The translations under genes and the position numbers were made by a program. A stretch of DNA of 64,000 nt from Aureibaculum marinum. Its GTDB lineage: Bacteria > Bacteroidota > Bacteroidia > Flavobacteriales > Flavobacteriaceae. The notes beneath the pieces were generated by a model. It had not been told where the DNA came from, did not search any database, and saw only the letters and a list, made by a program, of their open reading frames with translations. The stretch is taken from the NCBI RefSeq assembly GCF_003813905.1, contig NZ_RPFJ01000017.1, positions 1-64,000 on the forward strand, in the 5' to 3' direction. Below, in pieces: positions 28,652 through 38,135 of the stretch. Numbering within the stretch: the stretch's first letter is position 1; the number at the start of each line of letters is the position of its first letter.

Positions 28652-28990
28652 TTATTGACCTTGTTGCATTTGCTCCATCACTTCTTTATACTGCTCTATT
28701 ATTAAGTCAAAGTCTACAGTTGCTAATCTGTAAATAAACCAAGCTAAGGTTAAAATACCAATAATTAGTCCAATTTTTGAAAGTAAAGCTCCAGTATTAG
28801 CATTGTTTATGCCTTCGTACATGTCAGGATTTTCTTGATCTAATGCTTTTGCTTTTTTTGCCGAGTTCATCCCGATAAGACCTAGTATAATTCCTGGTCC
28901 TGGAATAAAACAACAACAGAAAGTACTTACTATTGATATAACACCTAAAATTAATGAGGTTTTTGAGTTAGGTAATTTTTGTTTTTCCAT
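28652..28990 (-). CDS. CCC motif membrane protein
   Basis: This 112-aa protein has an N-terminal SKTSLILGVISIVSTFCCCF segment, the three adjacent cysteines that give the family its name, followed by PGPGIILGLIGMNSAKKAK and a second helix near residues 70-87. The layout resembles DUF4190-type two-helix proteins. No function is established. It lies between two DUF2752 proteins that also have conserved membrane-proximal cysteines, and the spacing of 10 and 21 bp implies one transcript. Confidence 0.8.
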   Translation of the reverse strand: MEKQKLPNSKTSLILGVISIVSTFCCCFIPGPGIILGLIGMNSAKKAKALDQENPDMYEGINNANTGALLSKIGLIIGILTLAWFIYRLATVDFDLIIEQYKEVMEQMQQGQ

Positions 28991-29011
28991 AATGTGTGTT
29001 GGTTTTTTTGA

Positions 29012-29311
29012 TTAATTGATTTTAATAATATAGTTAGTTAATATAATAATAATATTAATAATAAATAGATAAAGTAAAATTCGATGTCCATTTTTAAAAG
29101 AAAATTTCAAATGAAAGCCTAAATAGACAAACATGCCTATTAAAGTATAAATGGCAGGATACATAAAAAAAGCGTTTACAAATTCTCCTTTTAATATATA
29201 AATTATAGAACGCTGCATACCACAACCCATACAATCCATGCCTAACTGTTTCCATTGGCAGGATAGCATATTTTCTTCTAAAAAAGAAATAATACCCATA
29301 TTACTCTTCAC
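29012..29311 (-). CDS. DUF2752 membrane protein (second copy)
   Basis: The 99-aa protein carries the same signature as its neighbour, [20 protein letters not shown], then two or three helices. It is shorter than the other DUF2752 protein and diverged, so the duplication is old. Its ATG lies inside the end of the upstream lipoprotein gene (11-base overlap), showing tight translational coupling. The function is unknown. Confidence 0.78.
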   Translation of the reverse strand: MKSNMGIISFLEENMLSCQWKQLGMDCMGCGMQRSIIYILKGEFVNAFFMYPAIYTLIGMFVYLGFHLKFSFKNGHRILLYLFIINIIIILTNYIIKIN

Positions 29312-30140
29312 TAATTGTTTTTACAACTTCTTTAGTGCCAAACTCATACACATCATAGTTTATGGTGTTTCCATCACTATTTTTTAATTGTAATCCTTCA
29401 ATTATAATAGTAGTTTTATATGTTTTTTGGTAACTATTTTTTATAGTTCTTGCTTCGCTTAGCCTTGTTGTTGTATCTGAATCGAGATAGTCAGGACTAT
29501 CATTTGCATTTGCATCTTCTGTAGAAGATTCGTACTTGGTTGGAACGCCATCACCATCATCATCATCATCTAAATAGTTGGGTATACCATCACCATTAGT
29601 ATCATCATTAGTAGGGTCACCATCCCCATCAATATCTTCACTACTAGTTAATATACCGTCGCCATCATCATCAGAATCAATATAATTTGGATAAGCATCA
29701 CCATCTGTATTTAGTTCTTTGTCTAATTCTTCTACACCATCATTATCATCTTCTATTACTTCTGTACTAACTACAACAACACCTGTACCAGTCCATTCAT
29801 TAGTAACTTTTGGAGAAACAGGAGGTATGTTTTGACAAAAATAGTCACTAGAAGGTTGTTCAGATAATGTCCTATAAGTAATTTTATTGGTTCCAGATTC
29901 ACTTACTGTAAAGGTCTGTTCATCTCCCCAATCATGAGTTAAAAAAGTATCTTCTGTATCATCTAAATTTGAATCTAATTCAATAATTAAAACTTCATTT
30001 TCATTAATTTTATAAAGAACAATTTCTCCACAATAACCAATATCATCAATTGCAGTAAAATTAAATTCAGGTAAATCAAAATTACCATCATCACATGATA
30101 ATGAAATTAAGAGTAAAAAAAGTATAAGTAATCTGTTCAT
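29301..30140 (-). CDS. Lipoprotein with calcium-binding thrombospondin type 3-like repeats
   Basis: The 279-aa product has a lipoprotein signal ([11 protein letters not shown], Cys about 16), an N-terminal beta-rich part with two more Cys (residues about 37 and 102), and an Asp-rich stretch (about 130-220) of TSP3-like repeats ([38 protein letters not shown]) followed by a short C-terminal beta domain. The repeats should chelate calcium. They closely resemble the tail of the FKBP lipoprotein at 14156-15016. It is the first gene of the DUF2752/CCC operon, which places that operon at the envelope. Confidence 0.75.
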   Translation of the reverse strand: MNRLLILFLLLISLSCDDGNFDLPEFNFTAIDDIGYCGEIVLYKINENEVLIIELDSNLDDTEDTFLTHDWGDEQTFTVSESGTNKITYRTLSEQPSSDYFCQNIPPVSPKVTNEWTGTGVVVVSTEVIEDDNDGVEELDKELNTDGDAYPNYIDSDDDGDGILTSSEDIDGDGDPTNDDTNGDGIPNYLDDDDDGDGVPTKYESSTEDANANDSPDYLDSDTTTRLSEARTIKNSYQKTYKTTIIIEGLQLKNSDGNTINYDVYEFGTKEVVKTISEE

Positions 30141-30223
30141 TTAAAGAATTTAGTAAAGTGACAGTAGTGACAAAAATAATAGAAATACCCAACAAACTAA
30201 AAATACTTACTGTTAATTTTATT

Positions 30224-30231
30224 TACTTTTG
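30224..30231 (+). promoter_or_regulatory. -7 promoter element upstream of the cysteine desulfurase
   Basis: TACTTTTG matches TAnnTTTG. Transcription from here would give a leader of roughly 85-90 bases before ATG 30326. Confidence 0.45.
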
Positions 30232-30325
30232 CAATTACAATGTCGCAATAGGCATTTAATTTTATAATTGACAACATTTATTTGTATAAAATAATAGTTA
30301 ATATAGAGCGTGTAAATTTATTTAG

Positions 30326-31459
30326 ATGAATATAATTTATTTTGACAATGCTGCTACAACACCTATACACCAAAAGGTAATTGAACGAATTACTGAAGTG
30401 ATGACAACAGTTTATGGAAACCCGTCATCTACACATCGAATAGGGAGAAAGGCAAAAACTGTAGTTGAAGAAGCTAGAAAAAGTATAGCTAAACATTTTA
30501 ATGTGACCGCTGGAGAAATAGTTTTTACCGCTGGAGGAAGTGAGGCTGATAATTTAATTTTACGTAATGCTGTTGTAAATTTAGGGGTAAAACATATTGT
30601 TACATCAAAAATAGAGCATCATGCAGTATTGCGTACTATACAAGCTTTAGAGGATGAGTTTGATATAAAAATTGACTATGTAGACTTAGATAAGAAAGGG
30701 AATATTGATTATACTCATTTGGAAAAATTATTAACAGCTTGTAATGATAGAACTTTGGTAAGTTTAATGTCTGTTAATAATGAAATAGGCAATTTGTTAG
30801 ACGTAAAAAAAGTATGTGATTTGTGTGCTTCTACTAAAGCTTTATTCCATTCAGATACGGTACAATCTATTGGTCATTACAAAATAGACTTGCGTGAAAC
30901 TCCCATTGATTTTATAACGGCTAGTGCTCATAAATTTCACGGACCAAAAGGGGTAGGGTTTGCTATTATAAAAAAAGGATATGGTATAAAGCCTTTATTA
31001 ACAGGAGGTGAGCAAGAACGTGGTGCTAGAGCTGGAACAGAAAATGTACCTCAAATTGCGGGAATGCAAACCGCTTTGGATATTGCATTAAAAGATGTTG
31101 AAGCAGATAAAAAATATTTAAAAAGTTTAAAAACTTATTTTATTGATTCATTAAAAGAAGCTATTCCGGAAGTAGTATTTAATGGCTGTTCTGCAGATTT
31201 TAAACATAGTACATATACCATTGTAAATGTTCGCTTTCCTAAAAAAATGCCGATGTTATTGTTTCAATTAGATTTAAAAGGTGTTGCAGCTTCTGGTGGA
31301 AGTGCTTGTCAGAGTGGAAGTGCTTTAGGGTCACATGTGTTAAATACTATTCTATCTAAAAATGAAGCAGAGCATGCTTCTGTACGATTTTCTTTCAGTA
31401 AATACAATACCAAAAATGAGGTTGATAAAGTGGTTGAAATTATTAAAGATTTATTTTAA
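30326..31459 (+). CDS. Cysteine desulfurase family PLP enzyme (NifS/IscS-like)
   Basis: The 377-aa class V aminotransferase-fold protein begins IIYFDNAATTPIHQ. The PLP-binding Lys is in SAHKFHGPKGVGF (about 200), and the catalytic Cys loop is ASGGSACQSGSALGSHVL (about 325). It takes sulfur from L-cysteine as an enzyme persulfide for Fe-S clusters or tRNA thiolation. The loop matches the NifS/IscS group rather than SufS. No iscU or other Fe-S genes are nearby, so its target is open. A terminator follows. Confidence 0.92.
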   Translation: MNIIYFDNAATTPIHQKVIERITEVMTTVYGNPSSTHRIGRKAKTVVEEARKSIAKHFNVTAGEIVFTAGGSEADNLILRNAVVNLGVKHIVTSKIEHHAVLRTIQALEDEFDIKIDYVDLDKKGNIDYTHLEKLLTACNDRTLVSLMSVNNEIGNLLDVKKVCDLCASTKALFHSDTVQSIGHYKIDLRETPIDFITASAHKFHGPKGVGFAIIKKGYGIKPLLTGGEQERGARAGTENVPQIAGMQTALDIALKDVEADKKYLKSLKTYFIDSLKEAIPEVVFNGCSADFKHSTYTIVNVRFPKKMPMLLFQLDLKGVAASGGSACQSGSALGSHVLNTILSKNEAEHASVRFSFSKYNTKNEVDKVVEIIKDLF

Positions 31460-31509
31460 ATTTAATTGAATAGGTAGCGTAATACAACCAAGTAAAAAAT
31501 AATGATAAA

Positions 31510-31538
31510 AAAAACCGAAGTGATGAGCTTCGGTTTTT
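31510..31538. terminator. Bidirectional intrinsic terminator
   Basis: Eleven-base arms AAAAACCGAAG / CTTCGGTTTTT with a seven-base loop lie between the converging desulfurase and yidC genes, flanked by A and T runs on the two sides. Confidence 0.88.
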
Positions 31539-31559
31539 ATATGGTATATAGTACTTTAA

Positions 31560-33479
31560 TTATTTTCGTTTTCTTTGTTGTTCTTGTTGTTGTTGTTGAG
31601 CCTGTTTCATAGCCTCATCTAAACGTTGTCTAAACTTGCTTTTCTTTTTCTCAGGCTTTGCCTTATTTTCTTGTATTTGAGCATGAATTTTATCTTCGTC
31701 AATAATAAAATTCTTAATCACTAACATAATTACAATAGTTAATAAGTTAGAAACGAAATAGTATAAACTTAAACTACTTGCATAATTATTAAAGAAGAAC
31801 AACATCATAAGAGGTGAAAAGTACATCATGTATTTCATCATCTTAGTCATGTCTGGCATTCCTTCTTGTGTAGGTTGTTGCATATTCATTTGTTGACTTT
31901 GTGTCATTCGCATGTAAAAGAATATTGCTACAGATGCTAAAATTGGAAATAAACTTATGTGATCACCATAAAATGGAATTTTAAATGGTAGCCTAGCTAT
32001 CATATCATAAGAAGATAAATCATCAGCCCACAAAAAGCTTTTTTGTCGTAGTCCTATTTCTGAAGGGAAAAATCTAAATAACGCAAAGAATACAGGCATT
32101 TGAATTAATGCAGGAATACAACCTGATAGCGGACTAACACCGGCTTTACGTTGTAACGCCATAGTTTCTTGTTGACGCTTCATAGCGTTTTCTTTGCCTT
32201 TATATTTTTCGTTGATTTCATTAATTTCAGGTCGTAATACTTTCATTTTTGCACTAGACAAGTATGATTTATATACCACCGGAGACATAATTATCCGAAC
32301 TACAATAGTCATCAATATTATAATTAAACCATAATTACTAATAAATGAACTTAAAAAAGTAAATACAGGAATAAATATAATTCTGTTTATCCAACCAAAA
32401 ATACCCCAACCTAAGTCGGCTACATCTTTTATATCTGTACCTTCATATTTTTTGAATATTTTATAGTCAGTAGGACCATAATACCAATTCATGGCATAAT
32501 TAAGTTCACCATTTTTCATGTCTAATGGTGCTTTTATGGTGTACTGTTTGGTAAAAGTGGTGTCTATTTCTTCATCTTCCACTAAATCTGTTGAAGTAAC
32601 CTTTGCAGATGTAAATGGAGTATCTGTTTTTAATAAAGATGTAAAAAAGTGTTGCTTAAAAGCTACCCAATTTACCACTTCTAATTCGTCTTCATCATTA
32701 TGGCTTAAATAACTTACATCATCATCGGCTTTATAATAATAATAGCCGTACATATTTTCGGTTTTTAAACTTTTTTCTTGACGATATGCTTTTAAATCCC
32801 AATCTAATTGCAACGATTGTGAAGTGTTAATTGCTTTATCCATACCTTGAGATTTTATGGCAAAATCTAGCATATAATCTCCAGGTTTTATCTCGTATCG
32901 ATATTCTAAATACTGGTTTGAAGCTACTTTCAATTTCATTGAAAGTACTTGGTTTTTGCCATTTTTAGATAAGGTTGGTTCAAAAAATAGATCCTTAGTA
33001 TTTAATATTCTATTGTCTGTAGTAGTAAAATTGATATTAAATAAAGCATTATTATCTTTTATTAGATATAATGGTTTTTGGTCATAAGTTTTAAAATTTT
33101 TAAGCTCAACCTCGGTTATTTGTCCACCTTTATTTGAAACTTTAATTTTTAATAACTCATTTTCAATAGTAGTTTCTTTTTCAGTGGCCGAAGGCAATGT
33201 TGCACTATAAGCGAATGCACCTAATTGATTTTTTGCATTAGCAAGAGCAACTGAATCAGTAGGATTTATGGTAGTTACTACATTATCAATTGTTTTTGAA
33301 TTGGGGTGAGCTATATTTTGTTGAGTTGCATTTTTAATTGAGTCTTTTATTCTTTGCTCAGTTTTTTGTTTTGCAAGTTCTTCTGGTGTAGGTTGATTGG
33401 TATACATATACCAAATCATAATTGCACCTAATAACAAGAATCCTATAAGGGAATTGACGTCAAATTTCTTTTCTTCCAT
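31560..33479 (-). CDS. yidC: Membrane protein insertase YidC
   Basis: The 639-aa protein has an N-terminal anchor helix (about 8-26), a large periplasmic beta-supersandwich domain (about 100-350), and the conserved insertase core of five helices with YGLIIILMTIVVRIIMSPVVYKS, the coiled GKENAMKRQQETMALQRKAGVSPLSGCIP loop and MMLFFFNNYASSLSLYYFVSN. The basic Gln-rich tail (EAMKQAQQQQQEQQRKRK) binds ribosomes. It inserts inner-membrane proteins alone or with SecYEG. It is single, with a terminator shared with the cysteine desulfurase. Confidence 0.97.
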   Translation of the reverse strand: MEEKKFDVNSLIGFLLLGAIMIWYMYTNQPTPEELAKQKTEQRIKDSIKNATQQNIAHPNSKTIDNVVTTINPTDSVALANAKNQLGAFAYSATLPSATEKETTIENELLKIKVSNKGGQITEVELKNFKTYDQKPLYLIKDNNALFNINFTTTDNRILNTKDLFFEPTLSKNGKNQVLSMKLKVASNQYLEYRYEIKPGDYMLDFAIKSQGMDKAINTSQSLQLDWDLKAYRQEKSLKTENMYGYYYYKADDDVSYLSHNDEDELEVVNWVAFKQHFFTSLLKTDTPFTSAKVTSTDLVEDEEIDTTFTKQYTIKAPLDMKNGELNYAMNWYYGPTDYKIFKKYEGTDIKDVADLGWGIFGWINRIIFIPVFTFLSSFISNYGLIIILMTIVVRIIMSPVVYKSYLSSAKMKVLRPEINEINEKYKGKENAMKRQQETMALQRKAGVSPLSGCIPALIQMPVFFALFRFFPSEIGLRQKSFLWADDLSSYDMIARLPFKIPFYGDHISLFPILASVAIFFYMRMTQSQQMNMQQPTQEGMPDMTKMMKYMMYFSPLMMLFFFNNYASSLSLYYFVSNLLTIVIMLVIKNFIIDEDKIHAQIQENKAKPEKKKSKFRQRLDEAMKQAQQQQQEQQRKRK

Positions 33480-33716
33480 AATCTATAAAATCAACCCACC
33501 AAGTACTTGAATTTTTTTAATAAAGAATAGATGGGTTTTTGAGACTGCGAAAATATGAAAAATGGATGAGAAATATCAATACTCAACCTTCAAAAGGCAA
33601 ATAAATTCTAAAAAGAGGAAATTCTGAATTCCAAAATGTACTATTAGAAAGGTATTTTTCAATGAACTAGTTCTTTCTATAGTATTTTTTAGAATTTAAA
33701 AAGGAATTTATCTGTT

Positions 33717-35423
33717 TTAAAATCCAACAGCACTATCATCACCTCTAGGATCAGCTCCTCCTTCTAATTTTCCATTAGGTAAAACTAAAATAGCGTCTAC
33801 TTTACCTATTATTCTAGAATCACTTTGGTCAATGGAATATCCTTTTTTACGTAAATCTTTAAATACTAACGTATCAAATGAGGTTTCAAATTTAATATCA
33901 TCAGGATACCATTGGTGGTGAAACCTCGGTTGTGAAACAGATTCTTGCATGGTCATATCATACTCTAATACATTTAAAATATTTTGCATAACCGAAGTAA
34001 TAATTGTGGAACCTCCAGGCGTACCAATTACCATTTTTAAATTACCATCTTTTTCCACAATTGTAGGTGTCATTGCACTTAACATTCTTTTTTGTGGAGC
34101 TATAGCATTGGCTTCGGCACCTAAAAGTCCAAACATATTTGGTTCACCTGGTTTTGAGCTAAAATCGTCCATTTCATTATTTAAAAAGAATCCAGCATCT
34201 TTTACATATACTTTAGATCCATAAGCTCCATTAATTGTAGTGGTTACTGCTACAGCATTACCAAATTGGTCTACAATTGAATAATGCGTAGTTTCTTCAC
34301 TTTCAGGTAACGTAATTTGTCCATAACTTATATCAGATGATTTAGTGGCTTTATCCCAGCTAAAATCTGACATTCTTTGTGCTAAATAATAAGGTGAAAT
34401 TAAAGTATCAATGGGAATGTTAACAAAATCAGGATCACCTAAAAATTCAGACCTATCCGCATAGGTTCTTCGTTCAGCTTCTGTAATTAGTTGTATGTAC
34501 TCTAGAGAGTTGTGTTTGTATTGGTTTATGTTGTAAGGTTCAATACTTTTTAATATTTGAGCCACACAAATACCACCACTTGAAGGAGGAGACATTGAAA
34601 TAATTTTATTTCCTTTATATGTGAAAGTAATTGGATCTCTCCATTTAGCCTCATAGTTTGCTAAATCTTCTTTAGTAATTATTCCTCCAAGACTTTGAAC
34701 ATATTCAACTAACATATCAGCAGTTTTACCTTTATAAAACTCGTCTTTACCATTGTCTCTAATTCTAGTTAATGTTTTGGCTAATGCTGAATATTTTATG
34801 GTGTCGCCCACTTGCCAATCTTTGTCTAAAAAAATGGTTCGGTTGTTCGCTTTTTTAAATAAATGACGATATGCCCTAAACATTCTAGCTTGATTTTTGG
34901 TAACTACTACACCATTTGTAGCTAAATCAATAGCAGGTTGTATTAACTTTTCAATAGGCATAGTTCCAAATTTTTTGTGTGCTTCGAATAATCCTGCTAC
35001 AGTTCCAGGCACTCCAACAGCCATGGCACCTAATGTACTTTTATTGGGAATTATATTTCCATCTTTATCCAAATACATATCTCGTGAAGCAGCAAAAGGA
35101 GCTTTTTCTCTATAATCTAAACAACCAGTTTCACCATTATTTAACCGATATACCATAAAACCACCACCACCAATGTTTCCTGCAAAAGGGAAAGAAACTA
35201 ACAATGCTAAATCTGTTGCTACCATGGCGTCAAAAGCATTTCCGCCTTGTTTCATTATTGAAACACCAATTTTAGAAGCTTCTTCTCTAGCAGATACCAC
35301 CATAGCAGAATCTGCTATAAAACCGTAGTTTTTTTTTGTTTTAGTTGGTAATGTACTAGGATTACCTTTTTTACATTGTATTGTAAGTAAACTTATTGAA
35401 ATTAGAATTAGAAAAGTTCTCAT
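33717..35423 (-). CDS. ggt: Gamma-glutamyltransferase, lipoprotein or periplasmic
   Basis: From ATG 35423 the protein starts MRTFLILISISLLTIQCKK, a lipoprotein-type signal; a frame 26 codons longer lacks such a signal, so the later start is chosen. The Ntn-hydrolase family features are present: GGNAFDAMVATDLAL, the Gly-rich GGGGFMVYR, and the autocleavage Thr in EETTHYSIVDQFGNAVAVTT (Thr about 379), with the C-terminal SMGGSTI-like GTPGGSTIITS. It cleaves the gamma-glutamyl bond of glutathione-like peptides in the periplasm. The organism is expected to use bacillithiol (ytxJ), so other gamma-glutamyl substrates are possible. Confidence 0.93.
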   Translation of the reverse strand: MRTFLILISISLLTIQCKKGNPSTLPTKTKKNYGFIADSAMVVSAREEASKIGVSIMKQGGNAFDAMVATDLALLVSFPFAGNIGGGGFMVYRLNNGETGCLDYREKAPFAASRDMYLDKDGNIIPNKSTLGAMAVGVPGTVAGLFEAHKKFGTMPIEKLIQPAIDLATNGVVVTKNQARMFRAYRHLFKKANNRTIFLDKDWQVGDTIKYSALAKTLTRIRDNGKDEFYKGKTADMLVEYVQSLGGIITKEDLANYEAKWRDPITFTYKGNKIISMSPPSSGGICVAQILKSIEPYNINQYKHNSLEYIQLITEAERRTYADRSEFLGDPDFVNIPIDTLISPYYLAQRMSDFSWDKATKSSDISYGQITLPESEETTHYSIVDQFGNAVAVTTTINGAYGSKVYVKDAGFFLNNEMDDFSSKPGEPNMFGLLGAEANAIAPQKRMLSAMTPTIVEKDGNLKMVIGTPGGSTIITSVMQNILNVLEYDMTMQESVSQPRFHHQWYPDDIKFETSFDTLVFKDLRKKGYSIDQSDSRIIGKVDAILVLPNGKLEGGADPRGDDSAVGF

Positions 35424-35570
35424 AAAGTTAAAACAGTTTAATAAATAAGTTGAACATTTGTTTTTAATAGAGGTAAAACATTTTAAAAGATCGATTAACA
35501 AAATATTATTTATAATAAGAGTTTTGTAACTAAAATAATTAGCAGATATAAAAGGTTAAATGTTTGGAGT

Positions 35571-36161
35571 TTAACGGTTAAGTGTTTTTAGTTGTTCAAG
35601 TGACGCAGTACGTAAATCTTCAAAAAAAGTGGTAAAATCATTTTCAAAATCTTTGTAATGGATTTGTAAATCTTCTATTGCTAAATTCATTTTAGATTGG
35701 TTTTTAGTACGTTTATTCATTCCAATTAAAACACTTTCAATACCTTCTAAAGTCCGGTAATTGTAAAGCCAATTGCCTTTAATCATGAAAGGCAATAGGT
35801 GTTTAATTTTTTCAGGAAGTATATCGTGATTTGAAGTTAATAAATTATAAAATTGTTGTGCAAAATCATTCAAATCATGTGTACTATAAGTTGACCAATT
35901 TTTAGCTAAATAATGGTCATATAAAATATCTATAATTACACCATCATAATGCCTATACCTAGGATGCAACCTTTTTTTACTCTTTCTTACAATTGGGTGA
36001 GTGTCTGTAAATGAATCTATTTTTCTATGTAGCAGAATGCCTTTTTGAATTTCACTAGAAAAATGACTGTACTTGTTTCCAGAAAGACCATCAGCTATAA
36101 AGTTTCCAATTTTAAGTTCATCATTATCTCCAGAAAGGTAAATGTGTGCTAGATAATTCAT
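35571..36161 (-). CDS. ACP phosphodiesterase (DUF479 family)
   Basis: From ATG 36161 the 196-aa protein begins MNYLAHIYLSGDNDELKIGNFIADG, the invariant opening of the AcpH/DUF479 family; twelve upstream codons in the longer frame do not fit. HD-like residues follow in LLHRKIDSFTDTHPIVR and YDGVIIDILYDHYLAKNW. AcpH removes the phosphopantetheine arm from acyl carrier protein. The bacterial family is broad, so the exact substrate is inferred from similarity only. Confidence 0.9.
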   Translation of the reverse strand: MNYLAHIYLSGDNDELKIGNFIADGLSGNKYSHFSSEIQKGILLHRKIDSFTDTHPIVRKSKKRLHPRYRHYDGVIIDILYDHYLAKNWSTYSTHDLNDFAQQFYNLLTSNHDILPEKIKHLLPFMIKGNWLYNYRTLEGIESVLIGMNKRTKNQSKMNLAIEDLQIHYKDFENDFTTFFEDLRTASLEQLKTLNR

Positions 36162-36268
36162 TGGGGAAAGATAGTAAAAAAAGTGTTTAAAGAACAAGCT
36201 TTTTTGTTCAGTTCATTTTCTTAATTATCTTCCAATATAACTTCTTTAAATATATGTGCAGAATTAAA

Positions 36269-36964
36269 TTACTTCTCTGGTATTTCAAAAAACCAATCTA
36301 ACTTTTGAAAGAGCTTAACAAGTTCATCTTTTTTTTCTGTTTTACAGACAAAAAAATCAAAATTGGAAATCATAGCTGTTAACCCTTTAGAATTTATAGC
36401 TTTATTTGCTGAGCTCAAATAGAAACTGGGCCAATCATTACCATAAATAGATCTAAATTTATATTTATTGGTGTATAGCATATTAGCTAATGCTTTTTTT
36501 ACTCCTTTGGCATCTTCACTATATCCCATTAATTTATAAAAAGTTAATAATTGCCCAAAAGCATCTTTAAAATAAAGGATGTCATTTTCTGCTTTGGTCC
36601 ATTTTGCTAAAAAAGGATTGGGTTCGATAACAATTTCTCCTTTAAAATTCTTTTTATTCCAATTAGGAATAGATTGAACGGCAATGTCTTTAAAGACATA
36701 ATCAAATTTTTTAGGGTCAATAAGTGCGAGCCATACTTTTTCTGTAATATCTAAGATTTCATCATCATCATAAAAAGAGCTACCTAATAATGAAATAATT
36801 CTTTCAACATCTCCTTTTTTTAATTCTAAACCTTCCATACTTGGCTTCTCCTTTTTGTATTCTTTTATGGTACTGTAAAAGCGTACTGTAGAATAATCAG
36901 GCTGAGACCATAATTTAAAACTAACTGTTGTAACCGCTAAACATAATAATATGATGTTTTTCAT
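36269..36964 (-). CDS. Hypothetical secreted protein, paralogue of the next gene
   Basis: The 231-aa protein has a signal peptide (1-20, SFKLWSQ). It shares its architecture with the 37076-37774 product: STIKEYK near the start, KKGDVERIISLLGSSFYDDDE, KVWLALIDPKKFDYVFKDIA, the EPNPFLAKWT motif and a C-terminal KTEKKDELVKLFQKLDWFF. Conserved charged and aromatic residues suggest an all-helical domain. I do not recognise the family. A terminator lies between the two copies, so they are transcribed separately. Confidence 0.65.
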   Translation of the reverse strand: MKNIILLCLAVTTVSFKLWSQPDYSTVRFYSTIKEYKKEKPSMEGLELKKGDVERIISLLGSSFYDDDEILDITEKVWLALIDPKKFDYVFKDIAVQSIPNWNKKNFKGEIVIEPNPFLAKWTKAENDILYFKDAFGQLLTFYKLMGYSEDAKGVKKALANMLYTNKYKFRSIYGNDWPSFYLSSANKAINSKGLTAMISNFDFFVCKTEKKDELVKLFQKLDWFFEIPEK

Positions 36965-37012
36965 ACTTTAGATGAATTTTTAATATTAATTGTTGGTTTG
37001 GCGTTGTATGGA

Positions 37013-37044
37013 AAAAAACCGCTCCCTAAAGAGAACGGTTTTTT
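37013..37044 (-). terminator. Intrinsic terminator between the tandem paralogues
   Basis: AAAAAACCG and CGGTTTTTT pair, extended by CTC/GAG around a two-base bulge and a six-base loop. It follows the stop codon of the 37076-37774 gene by about 30 bases. Confidence 0.8.
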
Positions 37045-37075
37045 AATTATTTGAGTATAATTTTTTTATTAAATT

Positions 37076-37774
37076 TTAGGGTTGAATAAAATCCCATTCA
37101 ATTTTTTTGAATAATTCAGTAATTTCTTCTTTCTTTTCAATTTTACATACAATAATATTATAGTAGCCTTTAGTAACTAAAGCAACTAATCCTTTGGATG
37201 CTAAATCTGAATTAACAGTCTCTAAATACGAATATGCCCAATCATCATCTTTTGGGTCTTTAAAATCTAAATTTTTTGTAATTAGTAGTTCATTAAATGA
37301 TGATTTTACACTTTCAGCATCATCACCATATGTAATTAGATTATAATGACTTAATATTTTACTTAAAGCCAATTGAAAATAAGGGAATTCATTACTGTTA
37401 ATTGTCCATTCTGTAAGGTAAGGATTGGGTTCTAATACCAATTCACCTTTTGCATTTACTTGACCCCAATTTTGAATGGTTTTAACAGCAAAATCCTTGT
37501 ATACAAAATCAAATAATTTAGGATTAGAAAAAGCCAACCATGCTTTATCAACAATATCCTTTTTTTCTTTTTCTGTATACAGAGAATCACCAAGATTATT
37601 GACAATATTAGACAATAAATCCTTGTCGATACCTAATTCTTTGGTTCGAGGTTCATCACTTTTGTATTCATATATTTTACTACTAAAAATAACTTTAGAG
37701 TAGTCTGTTGTCTGTGCAACAGCTATATAAGAGAATACCAATAATGTTAAAATAGAGAGTAGTTTTCTTTTCAT
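37076..37774 (-). CDS. Hypothetical secreted protein, paralogue of the neighbouring gene
   Basis: The 232-aa protein has a signal peptide (1-20, SYIAVAQ). Its sequence tracks the 36269-36964 product along its whole length (KIYEYKSDEPRTKELGI, KAWLAFSNPKLFDYVYKDFA in related form, EPNPYLTEWT, KIEKKEEITELFKKIEW), so the pair arose by tandem duplication. There are no catalytic motifs I can recognise and no membrane segment after the signal. The two probably act in the periplasm or outside the cell. Confidence 0.65.
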   Translation of the reverse strand: MKRKLLSILTLLVFSYIAVAQTTDYSKVIFSSKIYEYKSDEPRTKELGIDKDLLSNIVNNLGDSLYTEKEKKDIVDKAWLAFSNPKLFDFVYKDFAVKTIQNWGQVNAKGELVLEPNPYLTEWTINSNEFPYFQLALSKILSHYNLITYGDDAESVKSSFNELLITKNLDFKDPKDDDWAYSYLETVNSDLASKGLVALVTKGYYNIIVCKIEKKEEITELFKKIEWDFIQP

Positions 37775-38135
37775 AGAGTTAATTTAATTACACTTCGTTT
37801 TTACGCACGAAAATTAATAATATTCTAAAGTGAAAATATTAATCTTAAAAAAATAATAAATGATAAAAATTATAGAATTTAGGGGATTCTAAGACTGCTA
37901 ATATACTAATTATTTTACTACCTTACTGTAAAATCAATAAAAAGCAAAATATTCTAAATAAATGGTAAGTTATTAACAATATTCTGTTTTTTATAAAATC
38001 AATATTTTAGACAATAAGAAATTATATAAGAAGCAGATGCAAAATTAATTTATAGTCTAATGCTGTTCAAAACTATACATAAAATAAACAAGTTAGGTTT
38101 TATACCTAACTTGTAACTTATATTAAAATAAAGTT
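37775..38135. other. Intergenic region between the duplicated gene and dnaN
   Basis: This 361-bp AT-rich gap holds the dnaN terminator at 38088-38114 and, on its left side, the promoter region of the 37774 gene. I see no coding frame and no RNA gene in it. Confidence 0.5.
38088..38114 (-). terminator. Intrinsic terminator of dnaN
   Basis: Perfect 11-base arms ACAAGTTAGGT / ACCTAACTTGT with a five-base loop lie 22 bases after the dnaN stop; on the minus strand the stem is followed by a T-rich stretch. Confidence 0.85.
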
